A stretch of DNA of 35,801 nucleotides from JAURDE01 sp965365285 (lineage in GTDB: Bacteria; Bdellovibrionota; Bacteriovoracia; Bacteriovoracales; Bacteriovoracaceae). The notes under the pieces were generated by a model that saw only the letters and a list, made by a program, of their open reading frames with translations, ran no database searches and had not been told where the DNA came from. The stretch is from the NCBI GenBank assembly GCA_965365285.1, contig CBDUBC010000017.1:1-35801 (forward strand), written 5' to 3'. Positions 7,439 through 14,646 of this stretch are shown piece after piece (the first letter of the stretch is position 1; the number at the start of each line of letters is the position of its first letter). The position numbers and the translations under genes were made by a program.

Positions 7439-8323
7439 GTGAAAATACACTTCTGCGCGCTGATTTTTCTAGTATCAATATCGGCAAACTCTAAAGTCAA
7501 AGTACTCACGACAACTACCAACCTAGCCAATATTGTACAACAGGTTGGAGGTGAAAGAGTTGATGTTGAAAGTTTTTGTAGAGGAACTCAAGATCCACAC
7601 TATTTGGAAGCTAAGCCAAGCTATACCTTTAAATTATCAAAGGCAGATCTTCTCATAAGTATTGGTGCAGGATTAGAGGAAGGCTGGTTACCGCTGATTG
7701 TACGAGGGAGTCGAAATCCAAAAGTACGTGAAGGTCAACCAAACCACTTGATTGCATCCGAGGTCGTTGATTTAGTAGAAAAGGATGACTCCAAAGTATC
7801 TAGGTCTGAAGGAGACGTTCATCCTGAAGGTAATCCTCATTTTATGCTAAGTCCTTTGAAGGCCGTTGAGGTTGCAAAGGCGGTAAGTCTTAAACTAATA
7901 AAGCTAGATAGCGCTAATAAGGAATCCTATGAAAAAGGTTTCGAAAGTTTTAAAGCTAAAATGAATTTATCACTGTCCCAGTGGAGGAGTAAAATTAAAG
8001 AAGGTTTAAAGATCATCTCATATCACAAAACGTTAACTTACTTTTATAAAGATTTTGGTATTGTGAATATCGATGTACTTGAACCTAAGCCTGGAATACC
8101 TCCTACTGCATCTCATATTTTAGGTATTATATCCAAAGTCAAAAGTGAAAATATTAAAAAGATCGTTGTTGAAAACTACTTCGATGAAACGATTGCTCAA
8201 AGAGTTAAAAGAGAAGTACCTGAAGTTCAAATAGAGGTGGTTCCTGTTGCTGTTGGTGGAAATGAGAAGGTTACAGATATTTTTTCTTTATATGACTATC
8301 TTGTTTCTAAGATAGGAGGCTAA
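7439..8323 (+). CDS. znuA: Periplasmic metal-binding protein of an ABC transporter (ZnuA/TroA family)
   Basis: This 294-aa cluster A-I (TroA-fold) solute-binding protein has a signal peptide ending near SANS. Metal ligands expected for the family are visible: H54 in QDPHYLEAKPS, H134 in HPEGNPHF and H196 in SYHKTL. The fourth ligand probably lies near the C-terminus around GNEKVTDIF. Three histidines favour zinc over manganese. It lacks the long His/Asp-rich loop of many ZnuA proteins and has only a short HPEGNPH loop. Translation starts at GTG (7439), because ATG at 7434 runs into a stop after two codons. It overlaps no neighbour and is followed at once by the permease gene. Zinc as substrate is likely but not proven. 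Confidence 0.87.
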   Translation: MKIHFCALIFLVSISANSKVKVLTTTTNLANIVQQVGGERVDVESFCRGTQDPHYLEAKPSYTFKLSKADLLISIGAGLEEGWLPLIVRGSRNPKVREGQPNHLIASEVVDLVEKDDSKVSRSEGDVHPEGNPHFMLSPLKAVEVAKAVSLKLIKLDSANKESYEKGFESFKAKMNLSLSQWRSKIKEGLKIISYHKTLTYFYKDFGIVNIDVLEPKPGIPPTASHILGIISKVKSENIKKIVVENYFDETIAQRVKREVPEVQIEVVPVAVGGNEKVTDIFSLYDYLVSKIGG

Positions 8324-9139
8324 GTGGAAATAATTAATTTTTTACTTCCTCCTTTTTTCATGTGTCTCCTTTTAGTCGGAATTCATTGTTATTTAGGACT
8401 TCACGTTTTGAGACGAGAAGTAATTTTTGTTGACCTCTCTCTTGCCCAGGTCGCAAGCTTAGGGAGTTCAGTAGCATTACTAATGCATTTTGATCATCAC
8501 TCAACTGGCTCTTATTTTATTTCTCTGGTATTCACATTTATAGCAGCTCTCTATTTTGCTTGGGGAAAAAAAATTGAGAAATATGTCTCTCAGGAAGTAC
8601 TAATCGCACTTGTTTATGCATTTGCCTCTTCTTTGGTAATTCTTGTTGTAAATATGATGGCCCATGGCGCTGAGCATATCAAAGAAATACTCATAGGGAA
8701 GATTCTTTGGGTAACTTGGGAAGAGGTCTTTAAGACTGCAATTATTTATGGTTTTGTTGGTTTAGTACACTATATCTTTAGAGAAAAAATTATACATTCG
8801 ACTTTGAATTCAAAGTCGAACAATCAAAATTTAATTTGGGACTTCCTATTTTATGCTTTATTTGGTGTTGTAATTACATCATCCGTTGGGGTCGCAGGTA
8901 TCCTACTCGTATTTTCTTTTCTTGTTGTCCCTGCTTTGTTAAGTATGCAGATCTCAAACTCACTGAGTAAGCAGCTATTTATTGGTTGGGGAATTGGGAT
9001 CATTTTATGTGTTGTTGGTATGATACTGAGTTACAAATTTGACTTACCCGCTGGGGCAATATTAGTTGTAGTTTTTACAGTCGTGCCTCTAGTAATATTA
9101 CCATTTTTTGTGTTTTTGAATCGAAGAGTTATTAATTAG
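8324..9139 (+). CDS. znuB: Metal ABC transporter permease (ZnuB / ABC-3 family)
   Basis: This 271-aa inner-membrane protein has about seven to eight spans and the family signature near the N-terminus, LGLHVLRREVIFVDLSLAQ, followed by a Gly/Ser-rich second span. A second conserved block, GVAGILLVFSFLVVPALLS, is the typical ABC-3 signature before the last spans. It starts with GTG directly after the TAA of the binding-protein gene (8321-8323), with AGGAGG at 8315-8320 inside that gene, so translation is probably coupled. A loop of the membrane domain includes the histidines HFDHHSTG near residue 50. No gene for the ATPase subunit is found in the window, so the transporter must borrow an ATPase from elsewhere. 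Confidence 0.9.
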   Translation: MEIINFLLPPFFMCLLLVGIHCYLGLHVLRREVIFVDLSLAQVASLGSSVALLMHFDHHSTGSYFISLVFTFIAALYFAWGKKIEKYVSQEVLIALVYAFASSLVILVVNMMAHGAEHIKEILIGKILWVTWEEVFKTAIIYGFVGLVHYIFREKIIHSTLNSKSNNQNLIWDFLFYALFGVVITSSVGVAGILLVFSFLVVPALLSMQISNSLSKQLFIGWGIGIILCVVGMILSYKFDLPAGAILVVVFTVVPLVILPFFVFLNRRVIN

Positions 9140-9148
9140 TTTGCAATT

Positions 9149-9892
9149 ATGTTTAAATCAAATATTTCAAAATTTATAATCACTTTGGGAACTTGGTTGT
9201 TTTTTCAGTCTGTTGCATTCTCAAACTCCTTTTCATTAGAAGCTGGGGGACTTTGGCAAGAGCGAAACGATGTCAGAATACCATCAAAAACAGGAAAGAT
9301 GGTGAGTTTTGATGAGTATGATTCGGGTCCATTTGTTCATTATCGGTTAGAGGGAAATTATCAAATTAGTGAAAGTCACGGCTTGCGTTTTGTTTTCGCT
9401 CCTCTTGATCTATCCGTAACAGGAAGTGAAACTAGAAACGTTAATTTTAACAATATTATTTTTTCGGCGAATATACCTATTAAAATTGATTATAAGTTTA
9501 ATTCTTACCGTCTTGGATACACCTATAACCTATGGTCTAGTAACAACAACTATTTTAAAATTGGTTTCACAGGAAAAATAAGACAGGCCTCAATAGCTTT
9601 CACTCAGGGAATCCTTAGTACGAAATATGATAACGTAGGCTTTGTTCCGCTTTTTTATTACGGATTGAAATTAGGTCTTCTTGATCGATTATATTTGTAT
9701 AATGACGCTGACTTTGCCTGGTCGCCTCAAGGAAGGGCTGTCGACGTCACTTTAAAGATACGGTACAAGCTTACACAAGGCACTCATTTAGGGGTTGGAG
9801 GAAGAGTCCTTGAAGGAGGAGCTGATAATGATAAGGTTTTAACCTTTAGTCTCATTAAGTACGTTCTTCTTGACCTTCATTTCGTTTGGTAA
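9149..9892 (+). CDS. Second outer-membrane beta-barrel of the metal-uptake operon
   Basis: The 247-aa product has an N-terminal signal peptide of about 26 residues (ending VAFSNS). It continues in alternating hydrophobic/polar strands rich in Tyr, Phe and Gly, and ends in HFVW, an aromatic C-terminus typical of outer-membrane proteins. Its size suggests an 8- to 10-strand barrel. It starts 9 bases after the permease stop and is presumably cotranscribed with it, though no clear ribosome binding site is visible. It shows no His clusters like those of the first barrel. No family is recognised. The operon position suggests a role in metal entry or envelope adaptation. Confidence 0.7.
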   Translation: MFKSNISKFIITLGTWLFFQSVAFSNSFSLEAGGLWQERNDVRIPSKTGKMVSFDEYDSGPFVHYRLEGNYQISESHGLRFVFAPLDLSVTGSETRNVNFNNIIFSANIPIKIDYKFNSYRLGYTYNLWSSNNNYFKIGFTGKIRQASIAFTQGILSTKYDNVGFVPLFYYGLKLGLLDRLYLYNDADFAWSPQGRAVDVTLKIRYKLTQGTHLGVGGRVLEGGADNDKVLTFSLIKYVLLDLHFVW

Positions 9893-9982
9893 AAATTCAA
9901 TATCTAAAAAATATCAAGCTTTAAATCCTTTGATTTTGGATGCTATTTTTGCTTTTTTTCCAATATTGGTTATCATGGATCT

Positions 9983-10417
9983 ATGAAATTATTACTTAAA
10001 ACCCGAATTCCTCTTAATTATCGCAAGGTCCTTGAGGGATTCACTCTTGAGCTCTTTAAAGCGTTGAAACCACCGCTCATGCCATTAGAGGTGGAGAGAT
10101 TTGATGGGTGTAAAACTAATGATGAAGTTCATTTGAAAGTTGGTCCTCTAAAACAGAAGTGGATAAGCCTCATAACGAGTGATTTTGACAACGAGACAGA
10201 ATGTGGATTTGTTGATGAAGGAAGAGTGACTCCTCCACCGTTAAGATACTGGCACCATACTCATCGGATTGTTAAAATTACCGAAGATGAGTCCGAGATT
10301 CAGGATGATATTGAGTACACCACGGGTCTTAAAATGTTAGATATCCTGCTCTTTCCTGTGCTTTATTTACAATTCGCAGTACGTCCATCGGCCTATCGTA
10401 AGTATTTTCAAAAGTAA
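9983..10417 (+). CDS. SRPBCC (START-like) superfamily protein
   Basis: A 144-aa cytoplasmic protein without signal peptide. The sequence has the layout of a polyketide-cyclase/START-type fold: an N-terminal strand and helices (YRKVLEGFTLELFKAL), then a run of strands including W-H-H-T-H-R-I-V-K-I and IQDDIEYTTG, then a long C-terminal helix (LDILLFPVLYLQFAVRPSAYRKYF). The pairing of a W-x-H-T-H-R strand with a following D-x-I-E-Y strand is seen in uncharacterised SRPBCC proteins. Such folds bind hydrophobic ligands. The ligand is unknown. It is separated from the metal operon by 90 bases of AT-rich DNA and probably has its own promoter. Confidence 0.65.
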   Translation: MKLLLKTRIPLNYRKVLEGFTLELFKALKPPLMPLEVERFDGCKTNDEVHLKVGPLKQKWISLITSDFDNETECGFVDEGRVTPPPLRYWHHTHRIVKITEDESEIQDDIEYTTGLKMLDILLFPVLYLQFAVRPSAYRKYFQK

Positions 10418-10663
10418 TAGGATTACTCAATTATTACAGCTAGTTATAATTATATGAATATTCTTTATTTCTATATCTATTTAGCCGATAGGATGTTACA
10501 TTGATTATAGATTAAGTTTTTTAAATTCGTTTTTTTATTTTTTCTTCACAAGTTTATCTATCAAAACCAATCAAAAAATAAGTTTAATAAACAATTAAAA
10601 TTGCTTTTAAGGCAATTAAATATAGGCACTCGTTTAATAAGAGTAGCTTTTTAGGAGATTTTT
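10418..10663 (+). promoter_or_regulatory. Long AT-rich leader of the cold-shock gene
   Basis: This 246-bp gap precedes a cold-shock gene. Such genes often carry a long structured 5' UTR. Two small hairpins are visible: AATTGC (10599-10604) with GCAATT (10612-10617), and ACTC (10628-10631) with GAGT (10641-10644), just before the AGGAG ribosome binding site at 10653-10657. A TATAAT hexamer is at 10445-10450, without a convincing -35. A thermosensing role is inference. Confidence 0.35.
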
Positions 10664-10858
10664 ATGAGTACAGGTAAAGTTAAGTTTTTTGATGCAACTA
10701 AGGGATTTGGATTTATTTCACCAGACGATGGTGGAAAAGATCTATTCGTTCATATTTCTGCAATTGAATCGAATTCTCTAGAAGATAATCAAAAGGTTTC
10801 TTTTGAGATTGGACAAGGCCAAAGAGGTCCTTGTGCTGTAAGTGTAAGAGTTATTTAA
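10664..10858 (+). CDS. Cold-shock domain protein (CspA family)
   Basis: This 64-aa protein is a single cold-shock domain. RNP1 is KGFGFISP (about residues 13-20) and RNP2 is DLFVHISAI (about 26-34), the aromatic surfaces that bind single-stranded RNA or DNA. Its length is near the usual 65-70 aa for the family. AGGAG sits 6 bases before the ATG. It acts as an RNA chaperone that melts secondary structure. The long AT-rich leader before it may give post-transcriptional control. The gene is flanked downstream by a hairpin (10878-10905), after which the Uup gene converges. Family assignment is secure. Whether it is cold induced is not visible. Confidence 0.96.
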   Translation: MSTGKVKFFDATKGFGFISPDDGGKDLFVHISAIESNSLEDNQKVSFEIGQGQRGPCAVSVRVI

Positions 10859-10877
10859 TTAATTTAGCTCAAATAGA

Positions 10878-10905
10878 AGGTTTGAGAAGTTTGTTTTTCA
10901 AACCT
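10878..10905. terminator. Hairpin between the converging cold-shock and uup genes
   Basis: AGGTTTGA (10878-10885) pairs perfectly with TCAAACCT (10898-10905) across a T-rich loop. A second small repeat, ACCTAT/ATAGGT (10906-10922), follows and covers the uup stop codon. The run of T expected of an intrinsic terminator is weak on both sides. Confidence 0.45.
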
Positions 10906-10914
10906 ACCTATTTA

Positions 10915-12879
10915 TTATAGGTATTGCTTTAGTTCTTCTAGCTCTTCGTAGTATGTAAGGATTTTTTCTTCAATACTATCTTTTTGATCAGCGATAACTT
11001 TAAGTTGATTTGCCGTATCTTTGTCGACATTGGAATAGTCATAACCACTTAACAGATCCTCAAGCTTTTCAAGCTTATCCTCTAAAGAAGGGATTTCTTG
11101 TTCAAGCGTCTTAATTCGTTCTTTGTCTTTATTAGAGAGTTTCTTTTTATATTCTTGCGTTGGGGTGGGTGTTTTTACTTCTACCGAAGGCGCTTCTTCA
11201 AGGAGGTCTTTCTCAAGCGACAAGGCATCCATATAGGCCTCTACTTGTTCATAACCTCCCTCAAAGTTTTCAATAGTTTGATTATCTAGAGACCAAATTT
11301 TATTGGTACTATTACTTAAAAACGTCCTATCGTGACTAATGAGAATAAGACTTCCTTTAAATTCAGCAAGTTTATTTTCTAGAATTTGAAGAGTCTCTAA
11401 ATCAAGATCATTAGTTGGCTCATCAAAGATCCAAAGATCTCCCGCTTTTGTGAAATTTAAGGCCATTTGCATTCGGTTTCGTTCACCTCCAGAAAAAGTA
11501 CTTAAAGGACGATGAATGAACTCTTTATTAAAGAGAAAGGATTCAAACCAGGAGTTAACATGGACTCTTCTCCCTTCTGGTAAATGAACGTAGTCGTCTC
11601 CATCTCCTAAAATTTGAAAAGGAGTCTTTGAGGGATCAAGCTCTTCTCGTTTTTGATTAAAGACTTGGATCTTTATATCATCTGCTCGTTTAATCTCTCC
11701 AGATGTTGGAGCGAGATTACCAGCGATTAAATTCACTAAAGAACTTTTACCAATACCATTTTTTCCAAGGAGACCAATCTTATCTCCTTTCTTGATGGTT
11801 AAAGAGAGATCTTTAAAGAGGGTATTATCGCCAAAAGAGAGGCATACATCTTTCAATTCTATTAGTTTTTTGGTTTTTCTCTGTGATTGAGAAATTTCAA
11901 GATCGAGGTTTCTTTTTGCCTTTGATTTAATTTCCGAAACCTTTTCTCTAAGATCTTCGTAATTTTCGACCCTTTTTTTCGAACGACATCCTCTGGCCTT
12001 AATTCCTTGTCGCATCCATTCAGTTTCTCTTTTAAGGCTATTTTTAAGTCTTTGAAGTACGGCCTCTCGAGTCCTTTCTTCAGTGACAAGATATTCGAGA
12101 TAATCCTGATAGCTTCCAGAAAAAGATTTAATCTCTCCATCTTTAATATGAAAAATAGAGTTGGTCACTTTTGAGAGGAGGTACCGATCATGGGATATGA
12201 GAATAAAAGCATTTTGAACGTTAGAAAGCTCTGTTTCAAATTTTTTAATTGTTTCGATATCAAGATGGTTTGTTGGTTCATCCCAGAGAATAAGATTTGA
12301 TTTCGAGCTTAATCCTAGAGAGAGAAGAATTTTTTTTTGCTCTCCACCACTAAGGCTTGAGACATTTTGATCTAAATCTTGAAGGCCAAAATATTTAAGA
12401 TAGGACTCAAATGAATTAGAGATTTCCCACGCACCCAGAATCTCTAATTTTTGTAAAATTTTATTTTGTCTTTCAAGTAGCTTATTCATCCTCTCTTCGT
12501 CTTGAACGGTTTCGAGCTCTTTGTTGATTTTGGAGAGCTCTCTTTGGTTGCCCTCTATTTCCGGGAAGAATCGAAAGAGGCAATCTCTAATGGATACCGA
12601 CTCTTCTTTTTTAATTGAAAACTCCTGAGGAACCATAAAGACGGAATAACCATAACCTGGATTATTCGCCTCTTTAGCTTTATCAAACAGAAATGGAGGT
12701 TCAGAAATATCGGGGACACATTCTCCTGTAAGAATTTTAAATAGAGAGGATTTTCCCTGACCGTTTAAACCAAGCAGACCGATTCGATCATTGTGGTTAA
12801 CGGCAAAAGAAGCATTCTTAAAAAGGACTTTGGTGCCAAAGGCTAAATTGATATTTTTAAGAGAACATAGAATACTCAT
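10915..12879 (-). CDS. uup: ABC-F ATPase Uup
   Basis: This 654-aa soluble protein has two ABC domains and no membrane spans. Domain 1: Walker A GLNGQGKS (37-44), signature LSGGE (176-180), Walker B LILWDEPTNHLD ending near 207, switch H230. An ABC-F interdomain linker with GIKARGCRSKKR follows. Domain 2: Walker A GKNGIGKS (372-379), signature FSGGE (462-466), Walker B LWIFDEPTNDLD, switch H516. A C-terminal charged coiled coil (about 580-654) is the mark of Uup rather than EttA. Uup binds ribosomes and DNA and affects transposon excision and ribosome assembly. The genes on both sides are convergent or divergent, so it is transcribed alone. The Uup subtype rests on the C-terminal extension. 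Confidence 0.93.
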   Translation of the reverse strand: MSILCSLKNINLAFGTKVLFKNASFAVNHNDRIGLLGLNGQGKSSLFKILTGECVPDISEPPFLFDKAKEANNPGYGYSVFMVPQEFSIKKEESVSIRDCLFRFFPEIEGNQRELSKINKELETVQDEERMNKLLERQNKILQKLEILGAWEISNSFESYLKYFGLQDLDQNVSSLSGGEQKKILLSLGLSSKSNLILWDEPTNHLDIETIKKFETELSNVQNAFILISHDRYLLSKVTNSIFHIKDGEIKSFSGSYQDYLEYLVTEERTREAVLQRLKNSLKRETEWMRQGIKARGCRSKKRVENYEDLREKVSEIKSKAKRNLDLEISQSQRKTKKLIELKDVCLSFGDNTLFKDLSLTIKKGDKIGLLGKNGIGKSSLVNLIAGNLAPTSGEIKRADDIKIQVFNQKREELDPSKTPFQILGDGDDYVHLPEGRRVHVNSWFESFLFNKEFIHRPLSTFSGGERNRMQMALNFTKAGDLWIFDEPTNDLDLETLQILENKLAEFKGSLILISHDRTFLSNSTNKIWSLDNQTIENFEGGYEQVEAYMDALSLEKDLLEEAPSVEVKTPTPTQEYKKKLSNKDKERIKTLEQEIPSLEDKLEKLEDLLSGYDYSNVDKDTANQLKVIADQKDSIEEKILTYYEELEELKQYL

Positions 12880-12999
12880 GCGACACTTTGTATCATAAGT
12901 GTTAATTCTTTCCTACCTATTTAAGGATTTTAAGTTAATGATTTTACATTTGTTTATAAAATGGGAATATTGGTTCCTCATATTCAAAAAGGAATGGTA

Positions 13000-13431
13000 A
13001 TGGGTCTGGCCTCCACAAAATTAAAAATTAATTGCAGCGCAAATAAGCTATGGGAAATGATGGTGGAGAAGATTCGAAGGCCAGATAAATATGTGCCTGG
13101 AGTGACAGAAATCAAAGTTCTTCAGGATTTCGGCCCTCTTTCAATAGAGCGAGAGATGATTGTTAAAAATGGTACCGAGGAGCATACCGTCAGAGAGTTA
13201 ATCACCGCCGATGAAACTTCAAAGACAGTCATTTTTAAGCTTAAGGATCATCCTCATTTTACCGGATACGTGATCAATATGATTTTTGATGACGGGGATA
13301 GCGTTGAGCTAGATTATACGGCCCACTGGACAAAAAAAGATCCATCTTCGGATGTCCTCCTCCCCAACCTAGAAGAGATGATCAGAAAGGCCGTAGAGCA
13401 CACTAAAGAACTTGCAGAAGTTTCATCCTAG
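13000..13431 (+). CDS. SRPBCC (START-like) superfamily protein
   Basis: From the preferred start the protein has 143 residues. The SRPBCC fold begins at once with a strand (ASTKLKINCSANKLWEMM). There follow strands around PDKYVPGVTEIKVL, IEREMIVKNG and VELDYTAHWT, and a closing helix (NLEEMIRKAVEHTKELAEV) that lines the ligand cavity. AAAAAGGA at 12986-12993 sits 6 bases before ATG 13000, so the upstream ATGs at 12961 and 12994 are less likely. It is cytoplasmic and has no signal peptide. Such proteins bind lipids or other hydrophobic compounds. The ligand is unknown. It is divergent from uup and converges on the DoxX-like gene with 14 bases between stops. Confidence 0.75.
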   Translation: MGLASTKLKINCSANKLWEMMVEKIRRPDKYVPGVTEIKVLQDFGPLSIEREMIVKNGTEEHTVRELITADETSKTVIFKLKDHPHFTGYVINMIFDDGDSVELDYTAHWTKKDPSSDVLLPNLEEMIRKAVEHTKELAEVSS

Positions 13432-13445
13432 GTTTAGGGGAAGCC

Positions 13446-13781
13446 TCAAGCCTGCGTGAAAAATAATATTGAAAAGCACATCAATACAAATGAAGGAATG
13501 AGCTCAATAATAGGGTTTTTAACTTTAATATGTGTAATGACTGCTGCCAACATAAGAAAAGCAAGAAGAGCACTACCGACTTTGATTAAAAGAGGGTTTG
13601 AATTTTGAATAAGAATTACACTTGTTATTTTTAAAATACCGACAAGGTCTCGAAGCTTATCGGAGTATCCATAGTTTTTGAACTCTTTCACAATATTTTC
13701 ATAGCGAATAAACCAAACGAATAGTACAGAGGCTAAGGTTAAAGTCTTAAGGATAGGCATTATTGTGATTAAATTACTCAT
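13446..13781 (-). CDS. DoxX-like small membrane protein
   Basis: This 111-aa protein has four hydrophobic segments and the DoxX-like pattern: a first span followed by a cytoplasmic EFKNYGYSDKLRDLVG segment, then spans with a conserved glycine-rich turn. GAGAGGA lies 4 bases before the ATG. It is divergently transcribed from a second protein of the same type (13817-14173), 35 bases away, which suggests an inverted duplication or a pair acting together. DoxX/DoxD proteins include subunits of thiosulfate:quinone oxidoreductase and mycobacterial redox partners, but most members have no known role. Confidence 0.75.
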   Translation of the reverse strand: MSNLITIMPILKTLTLASVLFVWFIRYENIVKEFKNYGYSDKLRDLVGILKITSVILIQNSNPLLIKVGSALLAFLMLAAVITHIKVKNPIIELIPSFVLMCFSILFFTQA

Positions 13782-13782
13782 T

Positions 13783-13810
13783 TTGTCCTCTCACGATATT
13801 AAAGTATAAT
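13783..13810 (+). promoter_or_regulatory. Promoter giving a leaderless or near-leaderless transcript
   Basis: TTGTCC (13783-13788) and TATAAT (13805-13810) are spaced by 16 bases. The expected transcription start is 6-8 bases beyond, at the ATG itself (13817-13819). No ribosome binding site precedes that ATG. The same 35 bases hold the ribosome binding site of the divergent gene. Confidence 0.5.
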
Positions 13811-13816
13811 TAATAG

Positions 13817-14173
13817 ATGATACTATTATTAACTATTTTTAACGCACTTGCATTCATTATCTACGGAGCAGTCTGTCTTCTTACTAATCATATGGTTGAG
13901 GAATTTACTCGATATGGTTTACTGCAATTTAGAACTTTAACAGGATACCTAGAGCTTTTTGGAGGAATCGGCTGTGTGGTAGGGTATTACTTTAACCCTT
14001 ACCTTTATATTTTATCTTGTTTAGGTTTGGCCATTTTAATGACTTTAGGAATTATCGTTCGAGTTAGGATAGGAGACCCATTCTCTCAAGCAATACCTGC
14101 TTTGATTTTAGGTCTTTTAAATTATTTTCTAGTTTTTTATTCTCTGAAAAAAACATTTCATTTTTTTTCTTGA
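13817..14173 (+). CDS. DoxX-like small membrane protein, divergent partner
   Basis: The 118-aa product has four spans. Its EEFTRYGLLQFRTLTGYLELFGGIG segment mirrors the EFKNYGYSDKLRDLVGILKI segment of the divergent protein, so the two are paralogues of the DoxX-like type. A consensus -10 (13805-13810) is so near the ATG that the mRNA may be leaderless. Its last 16 bases overlap the end of the rhodanese gene on the other strand. The partner, the rhodanese and the SulP gene nearby hint at a sulfur or redox role, but nothing in the sequence proves it. Confidence 0.75.
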   Translation: MILLLTIFNALAFIIYGAVCLLTNHMVEEFTRYGLLQFRTLTGYLELFGGIGCVVGYYFNPYLYILSCLGLAILMTLGIIVRVRIGDPFSQAIPALILGLLNYFLVFYSLKKTFHFFS

Positions 14174-14481
14174 TAGTCTTTGTTCCATTCTCTCCATGTA
14201 CCGATATTTTTAACATTTGTGTAACCTAGCTCCTCGAGAACCTTTTTTGCTCTTGCTGAGCGACCTCCAGACTCACAGAAAACGACAATAGGTTGATCTT
14301 TCAAAACTTTTTTGTTTTCAAGCTCTTCTTTGAGATCCCCAGTTGGAATATGAAGTGATCCATCAGCGGAGTTAATTTTTCTTTCAAGCCAAGTCCTCAC
14401 ATCAATACCAATCACTTCGCTAGCAATGAGTGAAGTCGATAAAAGGAATAGGATAAAAGAAAGTAGAATATTTTTATGCAT
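14158..14481 (-). CDS. Periplasmic single-domain rhodanese (PspE/GlpE-like)
   Basis: This 107-aa protein has a signal peptide (cut after about A20) and then one rhodanese domain. The active-site loop is C69-E-S-G-G-R-S, with the catalytic cysteine and Arg of the sulfurtransferase family. The N-terminal half has the usual IDVRTWLE strand and the HIPTGDL helix start, and the C-terminal VLEELGYTNVKNIGTWREW motif closes the domain. The family transfers sulfane sulfur, for example from thiosulfate to thiols or cyanide. GAGG lies before the ATG. It overlaps the DoxX-like gene by 16 bases in convergent orientation. Donor and acceptor are unknown. Confidence 0.88.
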   Translation of the reverse strand: MHKNILLSFILFLLSTSLIASEVIGIDVRTWLERKINSADGSLHIPTGDLKEELENKKVLKDQPIVVFCESGGRSARAKKVLEELGYTNVKNIGTWREWNKDYQEKK

Positions 14482-14646
14482 AATTACCTCATTTTTTAAT
14501 AACCTACCTTAATGAGTGTGTTTAGACCATTAAAAGAAGAGTCGTTAGGAAAATCTGACTTCTAAAGTATTTAAACCCATCCTTTTTCAAAATATCAATG
14601 AACGAGTCGAATAGAATTTTAAATATTTATGAAAAGAGGAGTTTTC

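Noticed and set aside
9893..9982. Terminator after the metal-uptake operon
   Set aside because: There is a T-rich run, but only a weak four-base stem precedes it. The operon's end could not be fixed from sequence.
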